From NCBI GenBank assembly GCA_016713825.1, contig JADJOJ010000009.1, forward strand, positions 62,001 to 126,000: a stretch of 64,000 bases of DNA, in the 5' to 3' direction. Both the position numbers and the translations under genes were made by a program. The notes below the pieces were generated by a model. That model was given only the letters and a program-made list of their open reading frames with translations. It searched no databases and was not told the DNA's origin. This DNA comes from Candidatus Leptofilum gracile (GTDB taxonomy: Bacteria; Chloroflexota; Anaerolineae; Promineifilales; Promineifilaceae). Positions 34,976-43,791 of this stretch are shown here, in pieces (position 1 is the first letter of the stretch; each line of letters begins with the position of its first letter).

Positions 34976-36060
34976 TTAAAGCCACACCGCCTGCTCAACA
35001 GCCAGCCGGACATGTTCCAGATTGACAAACAGGTCATCAAGACCATATTCGCACTTTAAAATACCATTCATCCGTTCAGCCAAGGCATTTTCATAATAAT
35101 TGCCAACTTCACCCATACTGGGCAGTATCTGGTTGCGCGGAGGCGGTCAAGATAATCCCAGGAGCCGTACTGGATACCATGGCCAGAGTGATGGACTAAG
35201 CCACTGGAAACGGCCGTGTGGGCAATGGCCTGGTTAGGGCGCGTAGCAGCCTCGGCGGCCAAAGAGGTGGAGGCATCCCAACCGACGATGAAGGGGAGTA
35301 GGCATCTGTCAACAGCGCCAGTAGACAAAGCCCCTTCAGTGGCAATGTAGGTGATGTCTCCAACCCAACTTATGCGGTCGCGTTAGGGTCATGCCCGCCA
35401 GGCAGTTGGGGCAGCGCCACAAGCCAGAGCGGGTGGTGCGCCGTCGGCTGAGCCGCGGCTTAACCAACAATCCAGCGACCCAGCAGCAAAAGGCGTCTCG
35501 TCCTCTGGTGATGCCCGCCGCGACCAGGTCAAGGGTCAGTTTATGATGCAACTTACGCACTCCCATTCTGGGATGTTTCGCCGCGCTCTCGTACCATTGC
35601 CAAGATGCGCTGGTCCGGCCGTGCCATTGCCCGGCCTGTTGGGTGATAGGCTGGCGGCGATGCCCCAAGCCAGGGCGTCTTTGGGCTCACTTGCCTCTTG
35701 CCTGACGGCCGAATAGGGGTTGCCGAAATTTTTTTGAGGTCAAGTTTGAGTGCGGTGCTGGCCACGGTCAAGGTTGCCTCTAGCATCCGATTCTCCAAGA
35801 CAGTTTTGGCCAGTGCTGATTCTAGCGCCGCTATTCGTGCTTTCATCTCTTTGACCTCACTGGTCCTCAACCGTCTGATGACCACTTTTTCGGTGCGGAA
35901 ACCAAAACGGCCGTATTGTTTGACCCATTTCTTGATGGTCGTAGGGTGCCGATGCCGTATTGTTGCGCCAGGCTGGTGGCACTGGCTCCAGCCTCGTACT
36001 CCCGCACCACTTGCTGTTTGAAGGCTTGGCTGTATCGTTTGATTGGTTTTTTTCATATTC
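34976..36060 (-). mobile_element. Decayed IS3-family insertion sequence (OrfA/OrfB remnants)
   Basis: Reading leftward, OrfA-like text starts near 36055 (MKKTNQTIQPSLQ) with an HTH-type KKWVKQYGRFGFRTEKVVIR and a leucine-zipper-like helix (EVKEMKARIAALESALAKTV). OrfB pieces follow in several frames: a GVRKLHHKLTLDL block (HTH_21), then VGWDASTSL and SGLVHHSGHGIQYGSWDYLD of the rve catalytic core, and GEVGNYYENALAERMNGILK carrying the final Glu. The order and motifs are those of an IS3-group DDE transposase. Multiple shifts and truncation show that it is inactive. Clear terminal inverted repeats were not found. Confidence 0.8.
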
Positions 36061-36124
36061 ATCTCCGTCTTGAACAATGTGACATGGTTAAGGTCTGGTG
36101 TCAACTATATTCAGGACGGGTCAA

Positions 36125-36194
36125 TCACGTTTCACGCATCACGTTTCACGCATCACGTTTCACGCATCACGTTTCACGCATCACGTTTCACGCC
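36125..36194. repeat. Five tandem copies of a 14-bp unit
   Basis: TCACGTTTCACGCA repeated five times without gaps (70 bp; last unit ends CC). It abuts the IS3 remnant and may be its scar or a slippage-prone minisatellite. Confidence 0.9.
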
Positions 36195-36282
36195 AGACCC
36201 CACGAAATCCTGAAGACCCTTTTTTTGTTAAGCAAAATAGCTTGAAGGAGGACTGGCTTCGTAGACCTGTCAGGTTTAATGG

Positions 36283-37148
36283 TTATGGTTTGGGGATGAG
36301 GACGGGGGTTTCTTTTTTGTATTGCTCGTAATCGGGTTGGCCGCCCCATTTTTCATCGGCCCGCTTTTCTAGCATGGGCACGCCGCTGACGCGGGTGAGC
36401 AGAATGGTGACGAAGACGGGGGAGATGAGCGCCACCCATTGCCAGCCTTGCAGCACAGGCGCGGCCACAATGGCGACCCCAAGCCACAGCACAATTTCGC
36501 CAAAATAGTTGGGATGGCGCGATTTGGCCCACAGCCCGGTGTTGATGAATTTGCCTTTGTTGGCGGGGTTGGCCCGGAACTGGCTTTTTTGGCTGTCGGC
36601 GATCACTTCGAGGCCAAAGCCGATGACCCAGATGAGGGGGCCTAGGCGTGGCGACCCAGCCGAGCGGCTGACGGTGTTCGCCGGTGATGGCTACCAGGGC
36701 GGCGGCGGCGGTGAAGGTGACCCACAAGCCCTGGATGGTCCAGACGTTGAAAAAGCGAATGAAGGAAGGTTTGATCTCGTCGAAACGGCCGTCTTTGCCA
36801 TCTTTCTGTATGCGCCGGTACAAAAGGAGCCCAGCCGCCCCGCCCAGATGATGACCATAGCCATGAGCAGGAAGGAACGGCCGTCTTGCACCGGGCTCAG
36901 CAAAACCGCCAAAATCGTGACGGAGATGTAAGTCAGGCTGCCGGTTAAGTCGAAAAATTTCTCGGTTTGGCGGGCGTAGGCGGGGATGAAGACCAGCCAC
37001 TGCACCAAAAAGCGGCGGCCACGCAGATGGCAAACAGCGGCAGACCGCCAACCTGAGCGCTGCCCTGGCTGCCTGCCCAGGCCACCCCGACGCCAATCAA
37101 AATGACAATGGGTAAAGCAATGAGAGCGGTTCGTTCAGCTTTTTTCAT
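36283..37148 (-). pseudogene. DUF1295/isoprenylcysteine methyltransferase-like membrane protein, three apparent frameshifts
   Basis: Starts MKKAERTALIALPIVILIGV (37148). The text then moves between frames: WLVFIPAYARQTEKFFDLTG and TYISVTILAVLLSPVQDGRS, then IQKDGKDGRFDEIKPSFIRF and FNVWTIQGLWVTFTAAAALV, and finally QFRANPANKGKFINTGLWAK, SRHPNYFGEIVLWLGVAIVA and a normal C-terminus. These are classic DUF1295 (steroid 5-alpha-reductase C-terminal-like) blocks in correct order. The slips lie in A5 37007-37011, C4 36838-36841 and G5 36636-36640. About 285 residues if corrected. Membrane location; reaction unknown. Confidence 0.8.
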
Positions 37149-37167
37149 GGCGCGATTATACCATCGT

Positions 37168-38145
37168 TTAGTTGGCTTGCAGCCAGGCCATCGTGTCGGC
37201 GATGAATTGGCGGGAGAAGGTGAAGATGTCGTCGGTGTCGTAGTTGCGGTAGAAGCATTCCACGTGCATTACCAGGGCGAGGTGGAGCGTGTAGAGGTGG
37301 CTGCGCTGCGCCTCGGCGAAGGTGAAGGACGTTTTGCCGTAGCCGCGCATCTGGTCGGTGATGCCGTCGCCGTGGAACGGCCGAAACTGGGCTTCCATCA
37401 GCGGTTCGGCCCAGAGGGCGCGTTCAAAGTCGATAATGCCGGAGATACGGCCGTCTTTCACAAAAAAGTTCGGGTTCCAGGCATCCCAATGCACCAGGCA
37501 GGGCGTGGTGATTGCTTCTAGCGCCGGGGCGTGCTTGTGGATGGCGGCGCGCAGCTCGTCGTAGCCAAAATCAAACCGCACCTCTTTGCGGACCGCATCT
37601 GCCAATACCGACTCCACAATTTTAAGAAACGCCGCTGGCCAGGTGTCGGCGCGCAGAGCGGGGTTGCCATCGTAGCCAAAGTAGGTGCCGGGGAACTGGT
37701 TGATTTGGCGAATGATTTGGCCGATTTGGTGGTTAACGGCCGTTTTCGTTGCTTCTGGCAGGTCTGCTTTTACGTGCGCCAGGCTGTCTCCACGCATTTT
37801 TTCCATGAAGAAATAAGCGGCGTCGCACAGATCGTGGGTGTCGTCGAAAAAGTAAATTTGGGGCACCGGGATGGCCGGATTTTGCTGCACCATGCGCATG
37901 GCGGCGACTTCGGTGGCCATGATGTTTTGTTCGTACTGCATCAGTTCGGCATCTTGGGGTGGGGCAATTTTGAGCACCACGTGCCGCCCATCGGCCAAAC
38001 GCAAGCTGTACGCGGCGTTGAACCAGCCATCTTTGAGTTCAACAAGGGCGTCTTCGCCCACTGCCAGGCGCATCCCGCCAAACGCTCTGGCCACCATCGC
38101 CTCGATTTGAGTGCGTGTTTGCTTGTTTTTTGTTTTGGATTCCAT
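37168..38145 (-). CDS. Phosphotransferase of the APH (aminoglycoside/choline kinase-like) family
   Basis: 325 residues with a protein-kinase-like fold. ATP-lobe blocks VELKDGWFNAAYSLRLADGR and HVVLKIAPP (conserved Lys), then PVPQIYFFDDTHDLCDAAYF and MEKMRGDSL. The catalytic loop is CLVHWDAWNPNFFV (H-x-D-x4-N) and the metal Asp is in GIIDFERALWAEP. Members phosphorylate small molecules such as aminoglycosides, homoserine or choline; nothing here points to antibiotic resistance in particular. It lies 17 bp after the DUF937 gene in the same direction, possibly cotranscribed. Confidence 0.88.
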   Translation of the reverse strand: MESKTKNKQTRTQIEAMVARAFGGMRLAVGEDALVELKDGWFNAAYSLRLADGRHVVLKIAPPQDAELMQYEQNIMATEVAAMRMVQQNPAIPVPQIYFFDDTHDLCDAAYFFMEKMRGDSLAHVKADLPEATKTAVNHQIGQIIRQINQFPGTYFGYDGNPALRADTWPAAFLKIVESVLADAVRKEVRFDFGYDELRAAIHKHAPALEAITTPCLVHWDAWNPNFFVKDGRISGIIDFERALWAEPLMEAQFRPFHGDGITDQMRGYGKTSFTFAEAQRSHLYTLHLALVMHVECFYRNYDTDDIFTFSRQFIADTMAWLQAN

Positions 38146-38162
38146 TGGCAGGGGCTGATGCG

Positions 38163-38750
38163 CTATCGTTTGCTAAACAGACGCCGCAGGAAGCCAAAAA
38201 TTTCATCCAGCGCCGAGCCGCTTTTGTTTTGGTCCAGCAGTTGGTTGAGGGTGCTCATGAGGCTGGGGTTGGCTTGCTGAGCCGCTTGCTGCTGCCCGCC
38301 TAGCAACGCCGCCAAACCGCTGGGGTCCAGCCCTTGCGACTGCTGCTGCTGCCCCAACGCGCCCAGCAGCAGCGGCGCGGCAATTTCTAGCAGTTGCCCC
38401 ATCTGGCCGCTGTTGAGGTTGCTGTTTTGGGCCAATCCCTGCGCCACGGCGGGCTGCTGGCTGCCCAGCACGTGCCCCAAAATGCCTGCCCCGTTAGCCG
38501 CTTGCGGATTTTCTAAAAAGCCAGACAGGTTGCCCAAAATAGAACCGTCGTGGTCGTTGGCCAGGGCCTGGTGCAGCGCTTGTGCGCCGTTGGGCTTGGC
38601 GCTGTTGTTGGCCAGGGCGGTGGTCAGCAGGGGCATGGCCAGCGCCAGGGCAGAGCTGGTGCTGGCTTCATCCGCCCCGATCTGCTGGCTAATTTGGGAG
38701 AGTCCGCCGGAATTTAATTGCTGGAGTAGTTGGTCGGTTAAACTGCTCAT
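38163..38750 (-). CDS. DUF937 domain protein
   Basis: 195 residues, rich in Gln, Ala, Leu, Ser and Gly. The N-terminal domain has QQLNSGGLSQISQQIGADEA and LALAMPLLTTALANNS, and LLEIAAPLLLGALGQ later, the repeated helix pattern of DUF937. A Gln-rich linker (LGQQQQSQG, GGQQQAAQQ) precedes a short basic C-terminal helix (FGFLRRLFSKR). Function unknown. It starts 180 bp before a fold-back repeat and the next leftward gene. Confidence 0.85.
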   Translation of the reverse strand: MSSLTDQLLQQLNSGGLSQISQQIGADEASTSSALALAMPLLTTALANNSAKPNGAQALHQALANDHDGSILGNLSGFLENPQAANGAGILGHVLGSQQPAVAQGLAQNSNLNSGQMGQLLEIAAPLLLGALGQQQQSQGLDPSGLAALLGGQQQAAQQANPSLMSTLNQLLDQNKSGSALDEIFGFLRRLFSKR

Positions 38751-38848
38751 GGTTTTTCCTTTTGTTTGGATTAGGGCAATTATGGTGGAAACGGCCGTTT
38801 CCTACAAAGTTTGTTCGCTGCCAACCCGTGAATCCGGCCAGAAAACGA

Positions 38849-38929
38849 ACCGCAGAGACGGAAAGTACGCGGAGGTTTTAAGATTACCAGAGAAACCGCT
38901 CTGCGTTCTCTGCGCCGCTGCGGTGAAAT
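38849..38929. repeat. CGCAAAG-type fold-back repeat, copy 3
   Basis: Left arm ACCGCAGAGACGGAAAGTAC, right arm CTCTGCGCCGCTGCGGTGAA, complementary with differences from other copies that mostly preserve pairing. Confidence 0.65.
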
Positions 38930-38931
38930 GT

Positions 38932-39876
38932 TTAGCCAGCCGGAAATAAATGATGCTGCAAGGCGGCAATTTGCGCTTGCTGGAACTCTTGGGCGATGGG
39001 GATGGTGGGGTCGAACACGTTGAAACCGTGAAACGCGCCGGGCACGACGAGCAGTTCACACGGCACGCCAGCCGCCTGCAACCGTTGGGCGTAGGCCACG
39101 TTTTCATCGTGGAACAGGTCCAGGGTGCCCACGCCCAGCCAGGCGGGGGGCAAGCCGGACAGATCTTGGCGGCGGGCGGGGGCGGCGTAGGCGGGCAGTT
39201 CTACCGCGCCGCCGGGCTGGCCCAGGTACGCTTCCCAGCCGTACCGATTGCTCGTTTGCGTCCAGGCGACGTGGTTGCCGTCGTCCAGATCGGTCCGCAG
39301 GACGGTGCGGTCGTCCAGCATGGGGTAGACGAGCAGTTGGAAAATGGGCTGCACGCCCTGCCGGTCGTGGGCCAGCTGGGCCAGGGCAGCGGCCAGCCCG
39401 GCTCCGGCGCTTTGGCCGCCAATGGCGATGCGCGTGGGATCGATGCCGAGCTGTTGGGCCTGGGCGGCCAGCCAGGTGAGCGCCTGGTAGCTGTCATCCA
39501 GCCCGGCGGGGAAGGGGTGTTTGGGGGCCAGCCGATAATCGACGGAGATGATTTTGAGGCCGAGCGCCTGCACGAACTGGGCGCAGGTGGCGTCGTCCAT
39601 TTCTGGACGGCCGATGACGTAGCCGCCGCCGTGCAGCCAGAGCAGGGCGGGGGTAGGTGTGGTGGCGGGGGTGGCGGGTTGGTAGAGGCGCAGGCGGAGT
39701 TTGGTTTTGGCGGACGGCCGTTCCAGCCAAACAGTCTCCACGCGCACATCAGCAGGCAGCTTGGGGGTGCGCATGAAGGAAAACATCAGGTTCATGAACC
39801 AGCGGTTGCGCTGGCTAAAGTTGAATTTGGGAGTTTTCTGGGCGATTTCTTGCAGTTGGGGGTGAATGGTTGTCAT
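38932..39876 (-). CDS. Alpha/beta hydrolase fold-3 esterase/lipase (HSL family)
   Basis: About 314 residues from MTTIHPQLQEIAQKTPKFNF (ATG 39876); a longer frame to 39960 reads through the upstream gap. Oxyanion motif ALLWLHGGGYVIGRPEMDD, nucleophile elbow RIAIGGQSAGAGLAAALAQ, acid in GVGTLDLFHDENVAYAQRLQ and catalytic His in VPGAFHGFNVFD mark the hormone-sensitive-lipase group. It hydrolyses short acyl esters in the cytoplasm. Stand-alone gene with an ACGGCCGT-centred 16-bp palindrome upstream (39921-39936). Confidence 0.92.
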   Translation of the reverse strand: MTTIHPQLQEIAQKTPKFNFSQRNRWFMNLMFSFMRTPKLPADVRVETVWLERPSAKTKLRLRLYQPATPATTPTPALLWLHGGGYVIGRPEMDDATCAQFVQALGLKIISVDYRLAPKHPFPAGLDDSYQALTWLAAQAQQLGIDPTRIAIGGQSAGAGLAAALAQLAHDRQGVQPIFQLLVYPMLDDRTVLRTDLDDGNHVAWTQTSNRYGWEAYLGQPGGAVELPAYAAPARRQDLSGLPPAWLGVGTLDLFHDENVAYAQRLQAAGVPCELLVVPGAFHGFNVFDPTIPIAQEFQQAQIAALQHHLFPAG

Positions 39877-39982
39877 GGTGGGCTTGCCTTTTGTGGGTGA
39901 ATTTGCGCGGGGATTATGGGGGAAACGGCCGTTTCCTCCAAGATTTTCGTTACAATCCACCCAAACTGGATAAACCAGAGCT

Positions 39983-40165
39983 AAAAAAGATTTTTATCAG
40001 CAGATTACGCAGATTAAAAGGTTAAAAATCTGGTTAATCTGCGTAATCTTTGATTTTTGTAGTAGTCAATCACGCCTTGAACAAAATTTCACCGTTTGTA
40101 AATAAGTGGAACCCAAGAGATAAAAAAAACTTTTGAAATCTCCGCTGCGCAACATGCGTTATTAA
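39983..40165. repeat. ACGCAGATT fold-back repeat and a partial MITE end
   Basis: 39983-40056: arms with CAGATTACGCAGATTAAAAG and TTAATCTGCGTAATCTTTGA. 40128-40165: ACTTTTGAAATCT and TGCGCAACATGCG resemble one end of the MITE found at 29878 and 59715. Confidence 0.55.
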
Positions 40166-40941
40166 AAGAGGCCGGTTTTTTGCTTGAGGGTTTGGGCGTA
40201 TTGGCGGGAGAGGGGGATTTCGGTGCGGTTGGCGTCGGCCAGGCGTACCTGGTAGGTGCCGGAGAACCAGGGGATTACTTCGGCGATCTGGTTGAGGTTG
40301 ACCAGGTATGCTTTGTGGATGCGGAGGAAGTTGTGCGGCTCCAGGCGGGTTTCCAGCTCTTTAAGGGTGTGGCGCACCAGCAGCTTCTCGCCAGCGGTGG
40401 TGGCCAGGTACACTTTTTTGCTGTCCGCTTCCAGCCAGGCAATCTCGGCGTAATCGACCAGGACGCGGGTGTCGTTGTCGCGGACGGCCCACAGCTTGCT
40501 GAGGCGGGGCTGCGCGGCGTCTGTGGCACTGGCCAGGTAGCCGCGCAGGGCGGTTTGCCGCTCCAAATAGCTGCCCCGTTCGCTGAGCGCCTGCCGGATG
40601 CGAATCATGGTTTGGGCCAGGCGCTGCTCGCTGAACGGCTTCACCACGTAATCCAGCGCCGCCAGCTCGAAGGCGCGCACGGCGTGGGCGTCGTACGCCG
40701 TGGCGAAGACGATGAGCGGCGGATCGGGCCGTTCGCTGATGGCGGCGGCGGCGGCGAGGCCGTTGACGCCGGGCATGTTGATGTCCAAGAACACCACGTC
40801 AATTGGCTCGCGGGCGACCCAATCGAGCGCTTCCTGGCCGTTGGTGGCTTCGTGGTAAACGGCCGTTCCCGCCAATTTCCCCAACATATACCGCAGTTCC
40901 CCACGGGCTGGTTTTTCGTCATCGGCAATGAGTATGTGCAT
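40162..40941 (-). CDS. LytTR-family response regulator
   Basis: 259 residues. Receiver domain: MHILIADDEKPARGELRYML (acidic pair), phospho-acceptor Asp in IDVVFLDINMPGVNGL, FATAYDAHAVRAFELAALDY and VVKPF (conserved Lys). A linker leads to a C-terminal LytTR DNA-binding domain: IAWLEADSKKVYLATTAGE, LLVRHTLKELETRL, FLRIHKAYLVNLNQIAEVIP, PLSRQYAQTLKQ. It pairs with the LytS-like kinase gene directly upstream in the same direction and probably controls cell-envelope or export genes; targets are not identified here. Confidence 0.95.
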   Translation of the reverse strand: MHILIADDEKPARGELRYMLGKLAGTAVYHEATNGQEALDWVAREPIDVVFLDINMPGVNGLAAAAAISERPDPPLIVFATAYDAHAVRAFELAALDYVVKPFSEQRLAQTMIRIRQALSERGSYLERQTALRGYLASATDAAQPRLSKLWAVRDNDTRVLVDYAEIAWLEADSKKVYLATTAGEKLLVRHTLKELETRLEPHNFLRIHKAYLVNLNQIAEVIPWFSGTYQVRLADANRTEIPLSRQYAQTLKQKTGLF

Positions 40942-41016
40942 GGCAATGAGTGTTAATTACCCAATTACTAATTACTCAATTACTCTGGAAATTTAGGTAA
41001 TTGGGTAATTGGGTAA
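40942..41016. repeat. GGTAATT/AATTACC fold-back repeat
   Basis: TTAATTACCCAATTACTAAT on one arm and GGTAATTGGGTAATTGGGTA on the other fill the kinase-regulator gap. Confidence 0.6.
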
Positions 41017-42516
41017 TTAGGTAATTTTTTCCTGTTCCAGGGGTATTTTGAACACAATCCGCGTCCCTTTGCCCGGTTCCGATTCGATGTGCAGGCGGTA
41101 GGCGTCACCATAGAGCAGGCGCAGCCGTTCGTCCACGTTGCGCAGGCCGATGGACGGCCGTTCCACTTCGGGCAGCGGGTTGGGCTGGGCCGCGCCGTTG
41201 GCCAGCACCCGGGCCACGTCGAAGCCGGGGCCGTTGTCGTCTAGCTGGATGAGCAAATCGTCGGCGACGCGGTTGATGACGATGTGGATGGTGCCCCCTT
41301 CTGGCTGGCGGCTGATGCCGTGGATGACCGCATTTTCGACCAGGGGTTGAAGGACGAGGGTGGGAACGGCCGTATCCAGCCACTCCTTCGCCAAATTGGT
41401 CCAGATCACATTCAGCCGCTCGTCCAGCCGCGCTTTTTCCAACGCCAGGTACGCCTCCACGTAGCTGATCTCATCCCGCAGCGGCACAAATTCCCCCGCG
41501 CTCAGCGCCCGCTGGAAAATCTCCGACAGCTTGATGAGCAGCTCCCGCGCCTCGTCTGGGTTGGTGCGCACGAAGTAGCGGATGGTGTTGAGCGTGTTGA
41601 AAAAGAAGTGGGGATTGATCTGGGCGTGCAGCGCCCGCAGCTCTGCCTGGGTCAGCGCCAGCCGGGTTTGGGTCAGGGTCAGATTCGTCTGGGCCAGCTC
41701 CAGCCGGGCACTTTCCGCCAGGCGGCGCGATTCGTCGTCCTGCACATTGCGCACCATCAGGGCCACCGCGCCCAGCCCCAGCCCGTAGATGAGTAAATTG
41801 GGCAGCAGCCGGTTCAGGTAAAACGGCGGGTAGCCTGCGGGGTAGAGCATCAGGCCGATGGCGATGGCGACCAATCCCACGCCCAAGCCAGTGGTGACGG
41901 GGGGGCGAAAGCGACGCTGGTGCAGCAGGGGGGCGGTTAAGCCGATGGTGGTGCCGGCCCAAACGGCCGTTACCGCATCCAGGTTCTTCAGCACGGCAAA
42001 TTCAAAATAAACCGCCAGGGAAACCGTCTCGTTCCCCCAGCTCAAATAATCGCTCAGGCCAATGAGCATGGTGGCCAGCAGCCCCGTGGCCAGGCCCGCT
42101 CGCCAGCCGCCCAGCAGCCCGGCCACCAGCACCAGCAGCAGGTCAACCGTCACCTGATCGTTGATGGCGTTGGCCAGCCCCAGCCGCACCAGGAAAACCA
42201 AAAATTGCATGCCCAGCAGCAGGCCAATGAGCCGCCATTCGTCGGGGGGGACGGCCGTTTCTGTCACCACCCGGCGGAACAATGCGGTGCGGCTCAGGCC
42301 GTAAATCAGCGCCAGCGGTACCAAAATTTCTTGCACGGCGATCCCCAACAGGTATGGATTGAACAGCTCAATATCGGCCGTTGGCCCAAAGCGAAATGGC
42401 TCGCCGATGTTGCTAGAGCGCACAAACAGCGCCCAAAAGAGAATGGCTGCGGCGGCAACGGCCGTTGCCATCAGCGTGTTGGTGCGGTTTGCGGTGGTCT
42501 GTGTCAATCGTTCCAT
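41017..42516 (-). CDS. LytS-like sensor histidine kinase
   Basis: About 499 residues from MERLTQTTANRTNTLMATAV (ATG 42516). About nine hydrophobic segments form the N-terminal half, followed by a coiled helix (RRLAESARLELAQTNLTLTQ). The HisKA_7TM/His_kinase motif RALHAQINPHFFFNTLNTI carries the phospho-His, and the ATPase domain has LVLQPLVENAVIHGI (N box), LDDNGPGFD (G1) and GIGLRNVDERLRLLYG-type ending GKGTRIVFKIP (G2). This class signals to LytTR regulators; its partner is encoded next to it. The ligand is unknown. The frame extends upstream through a purine-rich repeat that is not part of the gene. Confidence 0.92.
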   Translation of the reverse strand: MERLTQTTANRTNTLMATAVAAAAILFWALFVRSSNIGEPFRFGPTADIELFNPYLLGIAVQEILVPLALIYGLSRTALFRRVVTETAVPPDEWRLIGLLLGMQFLVFLVRLGLANAINDQVTVDLLLVLVAGLLGGWRAGLATGLLATMLIGLSDYLSWGNETVSLAVYFEFAVLKNLDAVTAVWAGTTIGLTAPLLHQRRFRPPVTTGLGVGLVAIAIGLMLYPAGYPPFYLNRLLPNLLIYGLGLGAVALMVRNVQDDESRRLAESARLELAQTNLTLTQTRLALTQAELRALHAQINPHFFFNTLNTIRYFVRTNPDEARELLIKLSEIFQRALSAGEFVPLRDEISYVEAYLALEKARLDERLNVIWTNLAKEWLDTAVPTLVLQPLVENAVIHGISRQPEGGTIHIVINRVADDLLIQLDDNGPGFDVARVLANGAAQPNPLPEVERPSIGLRNVDERLRLLYGDAYRLHIESEPGKGTRIVFKIPLEQEKIT

Positions 42517-42595
42517 GATTATTTTAGGGTAGAAGGTAGAAGGTAGAAGGAAGAAATAATGAGATTCTGCCTTCTGCCTTTTTCCTTCACCCTTC

Positions 42596-43603
42596 CTATT
42601 CGCTTTCCAAAACCGTCCAACTTGCAATGTCCACCAGCGCGTAAAACAGTTCGCGATCTTCGGTGGCAAAGGTGACGGCCCAGACGGTGTCGCCCTGCTG
42701 CGCCACATACGTTTGCCAATTATCTACTCCGGCCACGGCCTGGTCAATGCCCTCCGCCTGCCATGCCAGCTCGATCGCCTGGTTTTTGCTGTTTTCGGCC
42801 GCTTCCTCGGCCTCAAACTCGGCCGGATTGTAGATGGCGTCCAGGTACGGCTCATCTTCCCAGAAGTTAACCGTGACGGCCAGCTCCTCCAGCCCGTACC
42901 AAAACCAGACCTGCCAGTTGGCGTCCCAGCGGTTGTACCAGGTGTCGTAGCCCCAATCGTCCACGTTGCCCAGCCGGGCCAGCACCTCTTCGTCGCTAAA
43001 AACAAACGTTTCTACACGTTCCCGCCCAATCTGAAACTCTTCGGCGGACAGTTCGCGGGGCACAAAATAATCCTCCACCACGCCATCGGCCACGTTCACA
43101 TAGCCCCAGCCCAGCCACTCATCCGCAGCGGCGCTGTAGAGATCGACGGTGTAGTAGATGCCGTCTTCTCCTTCTGTCCAGGCGCTGCCCGTCCAGTCTG
43201 GGAAGCTGGCCAGCCAACCGGCCACCTCTGGCACCTCGGCCATCAGCTGCACCGCCAGCGCCTCTTGCTCAGACAATGCCTCGTTGTCCTGGGCCAGCGC
43301 CTCGTCCAGGCTGGCTTCGATCTGGTTGGCGGCGTCATCGACCAGGCTGCCACCCATCATGCCGCCAGCCATGCTGTTGCCTGCATCGCTGCTCATCTCT
43401 GCCATCAGGCCGCCGTCTGGGTTGGTTTCGGTAACGGCCGTTACCACCATCCCCTGTTCTTCATCTGCTTGGGGCGCGACGGGTTGGGGAACGGCCGTAT
43501 CTTCCTGCCCGCTCGCCTCCTCCACATCCACCCACACCAGCTGCTTCCCCCCACAGCCCGCCAGCAAAAGCAAAGTTAACATAATAAAAAGAATGCGCTT
43601 CAT
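42596..43603 (-). CDS. Lipoprotein of unknown function
   Basis: About 335 residues. MKRILFIMLTLLLLAGCGGK is a clear lipoprotein signal (lipobox LAGC). A Glu/Gln/Ala/Met-rich linker (EEASGQEDTAVPQPVAPQAD onward) precedes an acidic, Trp-rich globular part: FPDWTGSAWTEGEDGIYYTV, EWLGWGYVNVADGVVEDYF, WYNRWDANWQVWFWYGLEEL, and a final strand set TVWAVTFATEDRELFYALVD. The C-terminal pattern is reminiscent of PepSY-like folds, without a firm match. It precedes the LytS/LytTR pair in the same direction and could be its extracytoplasmic sensor partner, which is speculation. Confidence 0.7.
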   Translation of the reverse strand: MKRILFIMLTLLLLAGCGGKQLVWVDVEEASGQEDTAVPQPVAPQADEEQGMVVTAVTETNPDGGLMAEMSSDAGNSMAGGMMGGSLVDDAANQIEASLDEALAQDNEALSEQEALAVQLMAEVPEVAGWLASFPDWTGSAWTEGEDGIYYTVDLYSAAADEWLGWGYVNVADGVVEDYFVPRELSAEEFQIGRERVETFVFSDEEVLARLGNVDDWGYDTWYNRWDANWQVWFWYGLEELAVTVNFWEDEPYLDAIYNPAEFEAEEAAENSKNQAIELAWQAEGIDQAVAGVDNWQTYVAQQGDTVWAVTFATEDRELFYALVDIASWTVLESE

Positions 43604-43627
43604 ACCACTACCTCCCAAATTACGGTT

Positions 43628-43787
43628 TTTATCAACAGATTTCGCAGATTAAAAAGATAAAATCTGATAAATCTGCGAGTTTTCTTCACGAGTCGAGTGC
43701 ATACCTTTTCCCCTCCCCCTAGCCCCCTCCCGCAGGGAGGGGGGATCAGATTCCCTCCCCCGTCGGGGGAGGGCTAGGGTGGGGGCC
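43628..43787. repeat. Fold-back repeats: ACAGATT type and a G/C-rich three-way-junction type
   Basis: 43628-43682 has ATCAACAGATTTCGCAGATT and its complement-like arm. 43711-43787 has two hairpins (CCCCCTCCC-GCA-GGGAGGGGG and CCCTCCCCCG-TC-GGGGGAGGG) inside outer arms CCCCCTAGCCC / GGGCTAGGGTGGGGG. Confidence 0.65.
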
Positions 43788-43791
43788 ATCC

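Noticed and set aside
36125..36194. Possible CRISPR array from 14-bp tandem units
   Set aside because: Units are directly abutting with no spacers and are too short; no cas genes nearby.
37168..38145. Aminoglycoside-resistance gene
   Set aside because: Only the general APH fold is supported; no resistance-specific subfamily features or mobile context.
38950..39900. 316-codon plus-strand frame opposite the HSL esterase
   Set aside because: Gly-rich antisense of a well-defined hydrolase; no recognisable motif.
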